Below are positions 18,147-28,177 of a DNA stretch of 64,000 nt, one piece after another. The DNA is from Streptomyces wedmorensis (lineage in GTDB: Bacteria > Actinomycetota > Actinomycetes > Streptomycetales > Streptomycetaceae). Made by a program: the position numbers and the translations under genes. The stretch spans positions 62,001 through 126,000 of the forward strand of contig NZ_JNWK01000028.1 in assembly GCF_000716445.1 (NCBI RefSeq). Direction: 5' to 3'. The notes below the pieces were generated by a model. The model was not told the origin of the DNA and ran no database searches. It worked only from the letters and a program-made list of their open reading frames with translations. Position 1 is the stretch's first letter, and each line of letters starts with the position of its first letter.

Positions 18147-18890
18147 ATGAATTCAGACGCGAACGGCCCGGCGGGCACCGGCCGGCCGGTCATCGGGATC
18201 TGCGCGCGGACCGCGCCGGTCACGCTCCAGGGCAGCGACATGCTGGTCAGCCTGGCCCTCCAGGCGCACGTGGCCTTCCTGTCCGCGGCGGGCGCCACAC
18301 CCCTGCTGCTCCCGCTCCTGCCCGGCGTCGAGAGCCTCGTCGACCGGCTCGACGGCCTGCTCGTCCCGGGCGGTCCCGACCTCGATCCGGCGCTGTACGG
18401 TGAAGCCGCGCACCCGGTCACCCGACCCATGAGCCCCGACGCCGACCGCGTCGAACTCGCCTTGGTGCGGGCGGCACTTGATGCCGAACTGCCGGTGCTC
18501 GCCATCTGCCGCGGGATGCAGCTGCTCAACGTGCTGCACGGCGGCAGCCTGCACCAGCACCTGCCGGAGATCACGGGCCACGACGAGCACCAGCCGCGGA
18601 CGCCCTCGTTCACGCTGGGCCGCCACCCGCTGAAGCTCGCGCCCGGCAGCCTGGTCGCCGGAGTCCTCGACGAGGCCGAGCCGCAGTCGGCCTGTCACCA
18701 CCACCAGGCGGTGAACCGGCTCGGCGCCGGCCTCACCGTCACCGGCCGGGCCGAGGACGACACCGTCGAGGCCGTGGAAGTCGAAGGCCACCCCTTTGCG
18801 ATAGGCGTGCAATGGGAGGCCGGACACACTCCGGACACCCGACTCCACGAAGCACTCGTACAAGCCGCTGCAAGCCGGAAAAGCAACTGA
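18147..18890 (+). CDS. Class I glutamine amidotransferase-like gamma-glutamyl hydrolase (PuuD / peptidase C26 family)
   Basis: A 247-aa cytoplasmic hydrolase. The start at 18147 has GAGGGTGG just upstream; ATG 18135 is an in-frame alternative. The catalytic Cys is Cys121 in LAICRGMQLLNV; the His/Glu partners lie in FAIGVQWEAGHTP, and the typical CHHHQAVN and LLVPGGPDLDP motifs are present. PuuD-type enzymes cleave gamma-glutamyl amide bonds, as in gamma-Glu-GABA. The glutamine synthetase homologue at the far right could make such a bond, so the pair may load and unload a glutamyl carrier. That pairing is inference. Confidence 0.85.
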   Translation: MNSDANGPAGTGRPVIGICARTAPVTLQGSDMLVSLALQAHVAFLSAAGATPLLLPLLPGVESLVDRLDGLLVPGGPDLDPALYGEAAHPVTRPMSPDADRVELALVRAALDAELPVLAICRGMQLLNVLHGGSLHQHLPEITGHDEHQPRTPSFTLGRHPLKLAPGSLVAGVLDEAEPQSACHHHQAVNRLGAGLTVTGRAEDDTVEAVEVEGHPFAIGVQWEAGHTPDTRLHEALVQAAASRKSN

Positions 18891-18971
18891 TCCGTCGAAA
18901 TTCGGAATACTTGAGAAAAGGCTGCCCGGTGGGCAAGCTGTTACCGATCCCGATCCGAAGGAGAATTACAG

Positions 18972-19505
18972 ATGTCGCCGCGGATGCCTAACCCGTCGCT
19001 GGTCGTTCCCGATGTTCTGCCGCCGATGCGCGCACTGGTCAAGGCCGTCAACAGCGTCGGTGTGCCGTTGAAGACGCTCGTGCTCATCCACCTCCGGGTG
19101 AGCCAGATCAACGGCCGTCCCGTCCAGATCCCCAAGAAGCAGGCCGAGTTCGAGGCCGCGGGGGAGGAGGACCACCGCCTGCCGGTGGTGGAGACCTGGC
19201 GCGAGCAGGACTGCTTCACCGACGCGGAGCGTTCCTGCCTGGCCCTCGCCGAGGCCGCCACCCGGATCAACGACCGGGAGGACCCGGTCTCGGACGAGGT
19301 CTGGGAGGAGGCCGCGAAGCACTGGAACGAGGTCGAGCTCGGCGCGATCGTCCTCCACATCGGTCTGGTCAACCTGTGGAACCGCGTCAACGTCGCCACC
19401 AAGCAGGAGCCGGTCGACTGGCGCATCAACCCCAAGAAGTGGACCCCGATGACGTCCCGGCTCGCCCAGGCACAGGCCCAGCCCGCCGCCTCCTCTTCCC
19501 ACTGA
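18972..19505 (+). CDS. Carboxymuconolactone-decarboxylase/AhpD-fold protein lacking the redox cysteines
   Basis: A 177-aa protein with AAGGAG upstream. It has the CMD fold pattern LVLIHLRVSQINGRPVQIPKK followed by W-R-E, and LALAEAATRINDRE. Active AhpD-like CMD proteins have R-x-S-x-x-N-G-C-x-x-C-x-x-x-H at this place; here the segment after NG is RPVQIPKK, so both cysteines and the His are gone. The C-terminal half keeps the HIGLVNLWNRVNVAT helix. It is therefore unlikely to be a peroxidase and may be a cyclase, isomerase or binding protein. It follows the amidase by 81 bases, probably in one transcript. Confidence 0.8.
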   Translation: MSPRMPNPSLVVPDVLPPMRALVKAVNSVGVPLKTLVLIHLRVSQINGRPVQIPKKQAEFEAAGEEDHRLPVVETWREQDCFTDAERSCLALAEAATRINDREDPVSDEVWEEAAKHWNEVELGAIVLHIGLVNLWNRVNVATKQEPVDWRINPKKWTPMTSRLAQAQAQPAASSSH

Positions 19506-19531
19506 CCCGATTCGTTTCCAGGCATTCGCAA

Positions 19532-19571
19532 TCAGGCCCTGTCCGGTGGAATTCCACCGAACAGGGCCTGA
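19532..19571. terminator. Near-perfect 40-base palindromic terminator
   Basis: Two 20-base arms meet at 19551/19552 and match at 19 of 20 positions. It separates the convergent CMD gene (+) and the sugar dehydratase operon (-). Confidence 0.85.
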
Positions 19572-19580
19572 TGCGTTGGT

Positions 19581-19620
19581 GCGGGCCAGCGGGCCAGCGG
19601 GCCAGCGGGTCAGCGGGCCA
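19581..19620. repeat. Five tandem 8-bp units (GCGGGCCA)
   Basis: GCGGGCCA is repeated at 19581, 19589, 19597, 19605 (variant GCGGGTCA) and 19613. The C-to-T variant in the fourth unit creates the TGA stop (19612-19610, minus strand) of the 2,3-dehydratase, so repeat slippage could change the C-terminus of that protein. Confidence 0.85.
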
Positions 19621-20998
19621 GCGGGGCGCGGCCGGCCGCGTGCGTGGTGAGCACGGCGAGCAGGGTGCGGGCCTGCACGTTGACGTAACGGCTGTGCCCG
19701 GCGAGCCAGTTCAGCTGGCCGGGGGTGACCCAGTGGTATCCCGGGGGCGCCTCGGCCGGCGTGGTGTCCTCGTCGGTGTCGACGATCAGGTAGCGACTGT
19801 CGGCGTTGAGGAACCGGCCCCCCTCCTCGGACAGGACCGTCGAGTAGCGCACCCGGTCGGGCGACGCCGAGAGGATCGCGTCCAGGAACGGCGGCCGCTG
19901 CTCCGCCGGCAGGTGCGCGTAGTTCTCCGGGACGTACTGCACCGTCGGGGCGAGCTCCGCCGTGTCGAGGAAGCCGCCCTCGACGCGCGCGTGCGCGAGG
20001 ACGTGCGGGACGCCGTCGAACACGCGGCGGGCGAAGGCGACGATGCCCTGGCCCGTCGGCTCGATGATGGGCTGGGTCCAGCCGGCGACCTCGCGGCCCG
20101 CGCCCTCGACGGAGACCGCCACCACCCGGAAGAACCGGTCGTCCTCGCGGCGGACGGAGTGCTCGTCGCGCCGCCAGCCGGAGATGTCCCGCAGCGGCAT
20201 GCGGCGGACGTGGATGTCCTGGCGGGCCCGCTCGCCGGTGAACCAGGCGAGGAGGTCGGCGTCGGACGCCAGCGCCCCGGCCTCGGCGGCGGCCATGGGG
20301 GCGCTCGCCAGGACGGTGCGCGCGTCCATGTTCACCGCGTTGTCGATGCGGAGCATGGCGGTGATCTGGCCGAGGGTGAGCCAGCGGAAGTCCTCGTCGG
20401 CGGGGACCTCGCCCTCCACCTCGACGATCATGTTCCGGTTGCGCTTCCGGTAGAACCAGGCGCCGTGCTCGGACTGCAGGACGTCCGTGAGCACCCGCTC
20501 CCGGTCCGGGTCGAGGAAGTGCTCCAGGTACTTCACCTCGGCCCCGCCGTGGGCCTTCGTGTAGTTGCTGCGGGTGGCCTGCACGGTGGGGGAGAGCTGC
20601 ACCAGGTTCGGGTTGCCCGGCTCCATCTTGGCCTGCATGAGGAAGTGGAGTACGCCGTCGAACTCCTTGGCCAGGATGCCGAGGATGCCGATCTCCGGCT
20701 GGACGATGATCGGCTGCTGCCACGAGCCCTCCGGCCGGACGGCGTGCAGGCCCTCGACGGTGAAGAACTTGCCGCTGCTGTGCCGCAGGTCGCCGGTGTC
20801 GGGCGCGAAGGACCAGTGGTCGAGCTCGGCGAACGGGATGCGGCGGATCGCCGTTCCGCAGGTCAGCCGGTGGAAGTCCAGCCAGCCCGGCACGTCGGCC
20901 GTCGCGATGTGGGCGCCCTCGGGCGTCGCCGCGGAGAGCGCGAGGCGCTCGGTTGTGCCGGCCCGGTGGCGCGGCACGAGACGGGTCTCGACGGTCAC
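19610..20998 (-). CDS. NDP-hexose 2,3-dehydratase
   Basis: A 462-aa enzyme starting at GTG 20998, overlapping the stop of the upstream 4,6-dehydratase (GTGA). It has the internal duplication typical of the family: WLDFHRLTCGTAIRRIPF with GKFFTVEGLH and LVQLSPTVQATRSNYTKAHGG in the first half, and the parallel RMPLRDISGWRRDEHSVRR and LAPTVQYVPENYA in the second. Such enzymes remove C2-OH from NDP-4-keto-6-deoxyglucose, the first step to 2-deoxysugars. It implies a deoxysugar on the product. The 3-ketoreductase and later sugar genes are not in this window. Confidence 0.93.
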   Translation of the reverse strand: MTVETRLVPRHRAGTTERLALSAATPEGAHIATADVPGWLDFHRLTCGTAIRRIPFAELDHWSFAPDTGDLRHSSGKFFTVEGLHAVRPEGSWQQPIIVQPEIGILGILAKEFDGVLHFLMQAKMEPGNPNLVQLSPTVQATRSNYTKAHGGAEVKYLEHFLDPDRERVLTDVLQSEHGAWFYRKRNRNMIVEVEGEVPADEDFRWLTLGQITAMLRIDNAVNMDARTVLASAPMAAAEAGALASDADLLAWFTGERARQDIHVRRMPLRDISGWRRDEHSVRREDDRFFRVVAVSVEGAGREVAGWTQPIIEPTGQGIVAFARRVFDGVPHVLAHARVEGGFLDTAELAPTVQYVPENYAHLPAEQRPPFLDAILSASPDRVRYSTVLSEEGGRFLNADSRYLIVDTDEDTTPAEAPPGYHWVTPGQLNWLAGHSRYVNVQARTLLAVLTTHAAGRAPLAR

Positions 20999-21975
20999 GG
21001 CCGACCACCGCTCTCCTTGACCGGCTTCCACCACTGCGGGTTGTTCCGGTACCAGTCGACGGTCGCCGCCAGGCCCTCGTCGAAGGAGGTCAGCGGCCGG
21101 TGGCCGAGCTCCTCCTCGATCTTGGTCTGGTCGAGGGCGTAGCGCCGGTCGTGCGCCTTGCGGTCGGCGACGTGCTCGATCAGGTCCGTGGAGACGCCGC
21201 AGAGTTCGACGAGCCGGTGGGCGAGCGTCAGGTTCGGCACGGAGGAGCCGGAGCCGATGTTGTACGCCTCGCCGGCCCGGCCCGCGGTGAGCACCCGCTG
21301 GATGGCGCGGCAGTGGTCGTCGACGTGCAGCCATTCGCGGATCTGCTGCCCGTCGCCGTAGACGGGGATGCGCCGGCCTTCGAGGAGGTTGGTGACGGCG
21401 AGCGGGATGAACTTCTCGGGGTGCTGGTACGGCCCGTAGTTGTTGGAGCAGCGGGTGACCGAGAGGTTCAGCCGGTGCGTACGGAAGTAGGCGAGGGCGA
21501 CGAGGTCGGACGCGGCCTTCGACGCGGCGTACGGGGAGTTGGGCAGGAGGGGCGACTCCTCGGTCCAGTGGCCCTCGTCGATGGAGCCGTACACCTCGTC
21601 CGTGGAGACGTGCACGACCCGCTCGACGCCGGCCGCCAGGCAGGCCTCCAGTACGGCCTGCGTGCCCTCGACGTTGGTGCGGACGAACGCGGCGCCGCTC
21701 TGGATGGAGCGGTCCACGTGGCTCTCGGCGGCGAAGTGCACCACCGCGTCCTGGCCTTCCAGGACCGAGCGGAGCAGCTCGCGGTCGAGGATGTCGCCGT
21801 GCACGAAGGTGAGCCGGGGGTGGGCGGCGGGGAGGTTGTCGCGGTTGCCCGCGTACGTCAGCAGGTCGAGGACGGTGACGTGCGCGTCCTCGTAGCCCGG
21901 GTACCCCCCGTCGAGCATGGTCCGTACGTAGTGCGAGCCGATGAATCCGGCGCCGCCGGTGACGAGGATTCTCAT
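20995..21975 (-). CDS. rfbB: dTDP-glucose 4,6-dehydratase
   Basis: A 326-aa extended SDR. The NAD site is MRILVTGGAGFIGSHYVR; the catalytic groups are in VVHVSTDEVYGSI (Thr-Asp-Glu), and YAASKAASD holds the Tyr-x-x-x-Lys. CSNNYGPYQHPEKFIP is family-typical. It converts dTDP-glucose to dTDP-4-keto-6-deoxyglucose, feeding the coupled 2,3-dehydratase. I chose Met at 21975, where homology begins; an upstream in-frame start (22002) would add nine residues. No glucose-1-phosphate thymidylyltransferase gene is seen here. Confidence 0.95.
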   Translation of the reverse strand: MRILVTGGAGFIGSHYVRTMLDGGYPGYEDAHVTVLDLLTYAGNRDNLPAAHPRLTFVHGDILDRELLRSVLEGQDAVVHFAAESHVDRSIQSGAAFVRTNVEGTQAVLEACLAAGVERVVHVSTDEVYGSIDEGHWTEESPLLPNSPYAASKAASDLVALAYFRTHRLNLSVTRCSNNYGPYQHPEKFIPLAVTNLLEGRRIPVYGDGQQIREWLHVDDHCRAIQRVLTAGRAGEAYNIGSGSSVPNLTLAHRLVELCGVSTDLIEHVADRKAHDRRYALDQTKIEEELGHRPLTSFDEGLAATVDWYRNNPQWWKPVKESGGRP

Positions 21976-22101
21976 GAGATCACGTCGCAGTCGGAATTCC
22001 ACGGTCGAAGCATGTGTCTCAACCCTTTTCGATGAGGGGGACGGATGGCATGCAATTCACGCTAAGGAAACGCCTGGTGAGGGGCATCTTTCAGATTGCG
22101 G

Positions 22102-22110
22102 GTTCAACCG
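22102..22110. promoter_or_regulatory. GTTCAACCG element upstream of the sugar operon
   Basis: GTTCAACCG (22102-22110), about 127 bases upstream of the 4,6-dehydratase start. The same nine bases occur at 48377-48385 and 52118-52126. Confidence 0.35.
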
Positions 22111-22123
22111 CTGAAAAACGAGA

Positions 22124-22161
22124 GGGAGTTGGCGCCGGAATCGCTTCCGACGCCAACCCCC
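22124..22161 (-). terminator. Hairpin downstream of the UvrA-like gene
   Basis: GGGAGTTGGCGCCGGAA and its near-complement (22124-22140 and 22145-22161; two mismatches) lie just past the end of the UvrA-like C-terminal frame on the minus strand. Confidence 0.7.
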
Positions 22162-22177
22162 TTGATTTCGTGCGGTG

Positions 22178-24360
<2,183 letters not shown>

Positions 24361-24427
24361 GGTCTCTCCATCTCTCCGGACGGGACCGCCCTTGCCCGGC
24401 CCCATCGGGCGAGCTTAGGCGGACACG

Positions 24428-24510
24428 CTCGAATCCCCCTCGAATCCCGCTCGAATTCTCCTCGCGGGGGGCTTGAGGAGAATTCGAGCGGGAATCCAGG
24501 GGGATTCGAG
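24428..24510. repeat. Long imperfect inverted repeat (36-bp arms)
   Basis: Arms 24428-24463 and 24475-24510 pair at 34 of 36 positions around an 11-base loop. The left arm itself holds three CTCGAAT(T/C) direct repeats. It lies between the VOC gene end and the UvrA-like start, so it may be a terminator, an operator, or both. Confidence 0.85.
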
Positions 24511-24562
24511 CCGTATGGGGGATGTGGCGGCCGCGGGGGCGCTGCGGGTGGGGGCCTGGGCG

Positions 24563-24919
24563 TCAGCGCTCCTGGAGGAGGCCGAGGACGTTGCCGTCGA
24601 CGTCGGTGACGGTGGCGACCAGACGGCCGCCGCCGACCTCGGCGGCGGGGTTCTGCACGACGGCGCCGGCCGCGACGACCTCGGCCAACTTCGCCTCGAT
24701 GTCCGGCACGTGCCAGTACGCCACCGGGGTCGCCATGCCCTGCGTGCCCGCGCCCGGGACCAGGCCGATGTGCTGCCCCGCGACGTCGAAGCCCACGTAG
24801 AAGTCCTCGTCGGTCTGCGGCTCGACGCCGAGCAGCGCGGTGTACACGGTCTTGGCCGTCGCCAGGTCCTTGACGGGGTGGAGCACCGTCTTGATTCCCT
24901 GGGTGGCGGGGTGGGACAT
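24563..24919 (-). CDS. VOC-family (glyoxalase/bleomycin-resistance-like) protein
   Basis: A 118-aa single VOC unit starting at ATG 24919, with AGGAG just upstream. It begins KTVLHPVKDLATAKTVYTALLG and has VGFDVAGQHIGLVPG and WHVPDIEAKLAEVVAAGA, ending with VTDVDGNVLGLLQ. These are the two beta-alpha-beta-beta-beta motifs of the fold. VOC proteins may isomerise, dioxygenate or bind drugs; in antibiotic clusters they are often cyclases or sequestering resistance proteins. No specific metal triad can be assigned with confidence. It is divergent from the secreted hydrolase gene. Confidence 0.85.
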   Translation of the reverse strand: MSHPATQGIKTVLHPVKDLATAKTVYTALLGVEPQTDEDFYVGFDVAGQHIGLVPGAGTQGMATPVAYWHVPDIEAKLAEVVAAGAVVQNPAAEVGGGRLVATVTDVDGNVLGLLQER

Positions 24920-25008
24920 GATCACTCCTAGGTCGGGATCGTGTTTCCGCATGCTAGGGAGAACGCCCCTCCGGATGCTTCTCCGTTCTTGCTCACTCAA
25001 GTGGGATT

Positions 25009-25067
25009 CCAGCCATCTTTGACTCGAATTACAGAGGGCCTTGTCAGGCTGCGAGCGCGTTGCATCC
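25009..25067 (+). promoter_or_regulatory. Promoter block shared with the monooxygenase gene at 41804
   Basis: This 59-base stretch aligns without gaps to 41721-41779. Common elements are CCAGCC at the left end, TTGAC (25019-25023, a -35-like element), CAGGCTGCGA (25045-25054) and TGCATCC (25061-25067). The GTG start of the secreted hydrolase follows 15 bases later. Confidence 0.55.
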
Positions 25068-25081
25068 AGAAGGGGAATCAC

Positions 25082-26623
25082 GTGAAGAAGCTCGCATTGG
25101 TCACGACGGTGATCGTGACCGGCCTGGTGGGTCCGTCCGTCACCCCGGTGGCGGCGGTGGAGGCGGTCACGCCGGCCGCAAGCGTGGCCTGGTCGCCGTG
25201 TCCGGAAAACGACCCGACCCTCGGAGCCATGCTCAAGGGCCTCGAGTGCGGCACGGTCCAGGTGCCGCTCGACTACTCCCAGCCCGACGGCCAGAAGATC
25301 AGTCTGGCACTGACCCGGGCCAAGCACACCGTCGCCGAGGCGGACTACAAGGGTGTCGTGATCCTGCACCGCGGCCAGTGGCCCGGCCCCATCGCGCGGG
25401 ACCTGCCCACCCGGTACGCCAAGGGCACCACCGGTCTCGCGCAGGACGTCGGCGCCGCCTACGACTTCATCGGCTTCGACCCGCGCGGCGTCGGGGCCAG
25501 CGAGCCGGCGATCGTCTGCGACCCGACCTACATCAACCCGGGCCACGCCCTGCCCGACCCGGTGCCGAACTCGCCCGCCGCCGAGCAGGCCCTGGTCGAC
25601 CGGGCACGTTCGTACGCGCAGAGCTGCGGCCAGCAGTACGGCGACATCCTCAACCACCTCACCACCAAGGACTCCGCGCGCGACCTGGAGCAGATGCGCA
25701 TCGCGCTCGGCCAGGAGAAGATCACCTACTTCGGCACCGACTGGGGCGGCTACCTCGGTTCCGTCTACGCCACCCTGTACCCGAACCGGGTCCAGCGGCT
25801 GATCGTCGACAGCGTGCCGAGCCCGAGCGGCGTCGGCTTCCTGAACCAGCTCGGGAAGAACTTCACGACCGAGCAGAACGCCGGCATCTTCTTCGCCTGG
25901 GTCGCCAAGTACGACTCGGTCTACCACCTGGGCACCACCGCCGCCCAGGTCGAGGCGAAGTACTACGCGGCCCAGAACAGCCTCCGTACCGCGCCCGTCG
26001 ACGGCAAGATAGGCCCGGCGGAGTGGGCCGACGTCTTCGAGCCGGTCGTCTACCGCCACTGGATCTGGCTGAACCGCGCGAAGATCCTCTCGGACTTCGT
26101 CGTCAACAACGACCCGACGTCGCTGAAGGCCAACTTCTCCGACCCGGGCTTCCCGCACCAGAACCGCCACACCATGACCAACGCGGTCAACTGCACCGAC
26201 GGCCCGTGGCCGCGGGACTGGAACCCGTACAGCGCGGCCTACTCCGCCCAGTACGCCACCGGCACCACGTTCCTGACCTGGAACAACGCCTGGTACACCG
26301 CTCCGTGCGCCTTCTGGCCGGCGGCCTCCCAGACGCCCGTGCAGGTCGGCAACTCCTCGGTGGACGTCCTGATCGTGCAGCCCGAGTTCGACACCGCGCA
26401 CGGCGTCATCGGCGCCTACGACACCCACCTGCGCTTCCCGAACTCCCGCTTCATCCTGGAGAAGGGCGGCCACAGCGTCGGCGCGGCCCTGTCGGCCAAC
26501 GGCAACACCTGCCTCAACGCCTACCTCAGCGACTACCTGAGGGACGGCACCCGGCCCGCCTCCAAGTGGGGCGTCGACGCCACCTGCACGGCGGCCCCGG
26601 ACCCGGTGCCGGCCGGCGCCTGA
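25082..26623 (+). CDS. Secreted alpha/beta hydrolase of the TAP/SlpD fold with an Asp nucleophile (possible epoxide hydrolase)
   Basis: A 513-aa exported protein. GTG 25082 has AGGGG upstream and opens a signal peptide (KKLALVTTVIVTGLVG). The fold is that of tripeptidyl aminopeptidase-like hydrolases: VPLDYSQPDG, FIGFDPRGVGASEP, and the C-terminal LIVQPEFDTAH with GGHSVG providing Asp and His. In peptidases the elbow reads G-x-S-Y-G; here it is GTDWGGYLG, so the nucleophile is Asp220 followed by Trp. D-W-G is the elbow of epoxide hydrolases and dehalogenases. Epoxide hydrolases (Alp1U, Lom6) act in kinamycin and lomaiviticin pathways, so ring-epoxide opening is a reasonable guess. Confidence 0.75.
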   Translation: MKKLALVTTVIVTGLVGPSVTPVAAVEAVTPAASVAWSPCPENDPTLGAMLKGLECGTVQVPLDYSQPDGQKISLALTRAKHTVAEADYKGVVILHRGQWPGPIARDLPTRYAKGTTGLAQDVGAAYDFIGFDPRGVGASEPAIVCDPTYINPGHALPDPVPNSPAAEQALVDRARSYAQSCGQQYGDILNHLTTKDSARDLEQMRIALGQEKITYFGTDWGGYLGSVYATLYPNRVQRLIVDSVPSPSGVGFLNQLGKNFTTEQNAGIFFAWVAKYDSVYHLGTTAAQVEAKYYAAQNSLRTAPVDGKIGPAEWADVFEPVVYRHWIWLNRAKILSDFVVNNDPTSLKANFSDPGFPHQNRHTMTNAVNCTDGPWPRDWNPYSAAYSAQYATGTTFLTWNNAWYTAPCAFWPAASQTPVQVGNSSVDVLIVQPEFDTAHGVIGAYDTHLRFPNSRFILEKGGHSVGAALSANGNTCLNAYLSDYLRDGTRPASKWGVDATCTAAPDPVPAGA

Positions 26624-26635
26624 CCGGACGCGGAC

Positions 26636-26701
26636 GCGTCCCGCATGAGCGAGACATGCGGGACGCGGACGGGCCCCGCATGAGCGAGACATGCGGGGCC
26701 C
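26636..26701. terminator. Two tandem near-identical hairpins
   Basis: Hairpin 1 (26636-26666) and hairpin 2 (26671-26701) each have perfect 12-bp arms around the same loop AGCGAGA. The inner halves CCCGCATG/CATGCGGG are identical. They lie between convergent genes. Confidence 0.85.
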
Positions 26702-26719
26702 GTACCTCCGCGGCGACAG

Positions 26720-26764
26720 GGAGCGGCGCCCACCGGGAAGGCTTCGCCCGGCGGGCGCCGCTCC
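26720..26764. terminator. Third hairpin between convergent genes
   Basis: 18-base arms (26720-26737 and 26747-26764) with one mismatch, ending four bases before the glycosyltransferase stop. It would serve the minus-strand gene. Confidence 0.75.
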
Positions 26765-26767
26765 GGG

Positions 26768-28105
26768 TCAGCGTGCCGAGACCGCGCCGGCCCGATGGGC
26801 GTCGACCAACTGCGCCAGGGTGCGCGCGAGTTCGTTGGGTGCGGGCATCGTGAGGACCTCCAGGCGCAGCCGCCGGGCACTGGCCCGGAGGGCCTCGTCC
26901 TCGATGAGCCGGACGATCGCCGCGCGGACGCCCGGACCGTCCACCTCGGCGGGCTTCATGGCGATGCCCGCCCCGGACCGCTCCAGGCACTGGAGCTTCA
27001 GCGGTACGTCGAAGGCCCGGCTGACCAGCAGCTGGGGGACGCCGTAGCGCAGCGCGCAGCCGAACGACCAGGTGCCGCCGTGGTGGACCATGGCCGTGCA
27101 GGTCGGCAGGACGTCGGCGAGGGGCACGGACTCCACCAGGCGGGTGTTGTCCGGCACCCGGCGCAGCTTCTCCTGGGACTCCCGCGGCAGGGTGAGGACC
27201 AGCTCCATCTCCAGGTCGCCCACCGAGTCGAGGATCTCCTGGATCTTCTCGACGGGCAGCAGCTGCCGCACAGGACCGTCGTTCACCGCGTCGCCGAAGG
27301 TCATCAGGACCCGCGGCGCCCTGGGCGGCTCGGCCAGCCAACGGGGCACCACGGTGGGCCCGTTGTAGGGCACGAACTGCATCGGCAGCGTCGTCGGCCG
27401 GTGGTCGGGACGGAAGTCCCCGGGAAGGGGGTCGATGGTGAACTGCCCGTTCACCAGGTCCTCGGAGAACGCGACGCCGTACTTCCCCGCCCAGCCGGAC
27501 AACCAGTCGCGCAGCCCGTCGGCGCGGTCCTCGGGAGGCTGCCGCTCCTGCGCGTGGAGGAAGTCCTCGCGCATGCGGCTGTAGACGTCGACCGAATACA
27601 GCACCCGGGCGTGCGCCGCGCCGACCGCGGCCGCGGCCACCGCTCCCGCGAACGCCTTCGCGCCCCAGAGCACCAGGTCGGGCTTCCATTCGAGGGCGAA
27701 CCCGACGACGTCCTCCATCATCGAGTCGTTGGACCGCCGGGCCTGGGGGAGCACCAGGCTCTCGAAGACCCGGGTCGCCTGCTCCCAGCTGAGCCGGTCG
27801 CGGTCCGGCCGCACGTCGAACAGCGGGTCGAGGCCGCCCCCTTGCTGCGGGCCCTGGCCGGCGCCGCCCGCGGCGGGCGCGGCGGCCTTCTTCCGCTGGT
27901 CCCGCCGGTCGCGTTCCTTGCGTACCTCCGCGGTCTCGCCCGGACCGACGCTGATGCCGGTGAGTCCGGCTCCGGTGACGTCGTCGAGCAGGTCGGGCCA
28001 GCCGGCCACGCGCACCTCGTGACCGGCGGTCTGCAGCGACCAGGCCAGTGGAATCAGGTTGAACAGGTGTGTCTTAAAGGGAAACGGCACGATGAGCACA
28101 CGCAT
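26768..28105 (-). CDS. GT1-family glycosyltransferase (EryCIII/DesVII-like)
   Basis: A 445-aa glycosyltransferase. The N-terminal acceptor domain starts MRVLIVPFPFKTHLFNLIPLA; the C-terminal donor domain has LTLPRESQEKLRRVPDNTRLV and the nucleotide-sugar signature VHHGGTWSFGCALRYGVPQLL near residue 360. A Gly/Gln/Ala-rich insertion (AAAPAAGGAGQG, ~75-95) replaces the usual loop. Homologues attach deoxysugars to macrolides and aromatic polyketides; some need a P450-like helper, and none is encoded nearby. With the two sugar dehydratases it implies a glycosylated product. It is followed in its operon direction by hairpins and preceded by the MFS gene. Confidence 0.9.
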   Translation of the reverse strand: MRVLIVPFPFKTHLFNLIPLAWSLQTAGHEVRVAGWPDLLDDVTGAGLTGISVGPGETAEVRKERDRRDQRKKAAAPAAGGAGQGPQQGGGLDPLFDVRPDRDRLSWEQATRVFESLVLPQARRSNDSMMEDVVGFALEWKPDLVLWGAKAFAGAVAAAAVGAAHARVLYSVDVYSRMREDFLHAQERQPPEDRADGLRDWLSGWAGKYGVAFSEDLVNGQFTIDPLPGDFRPDHRPTTLPMQFVPYNGPTVVPRWLAEPPRAPRVLMTFGDAVNDGPVRQLLPVEKIQEILDSVGDLEMELVLTLPRESQEKLRRVPDNTRLVESVPLADVLPTCTAMVHHGGTWSFGCALRYGVPQLLVSRAFDVPLKLQCLERSGAGIAMKPAEVDGPGVRAAIVRLIEDEALRASARRLRLEVLTMPAPNELARTLAQLVDAHRAGAVSAR

Positions 28106-28177
28106 GAAGGACCGCCTTCGCGTCGGGGCCGGGGGAGTCTGGGGGTACTCCGTCCTTGCCGGTCCCGATCATCTTGC

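Noticed and set aside
19581..19620. CRISPR array
   Set aside because: The repeats are contiguous 8-bp units without spacers.
26636..26764. Tandem hairpins as an attachment site or integron-like repeat
   Set aside because: They lie between convergent genes with typical terminator geometry, and no integrase or tRNA gene is nearby.
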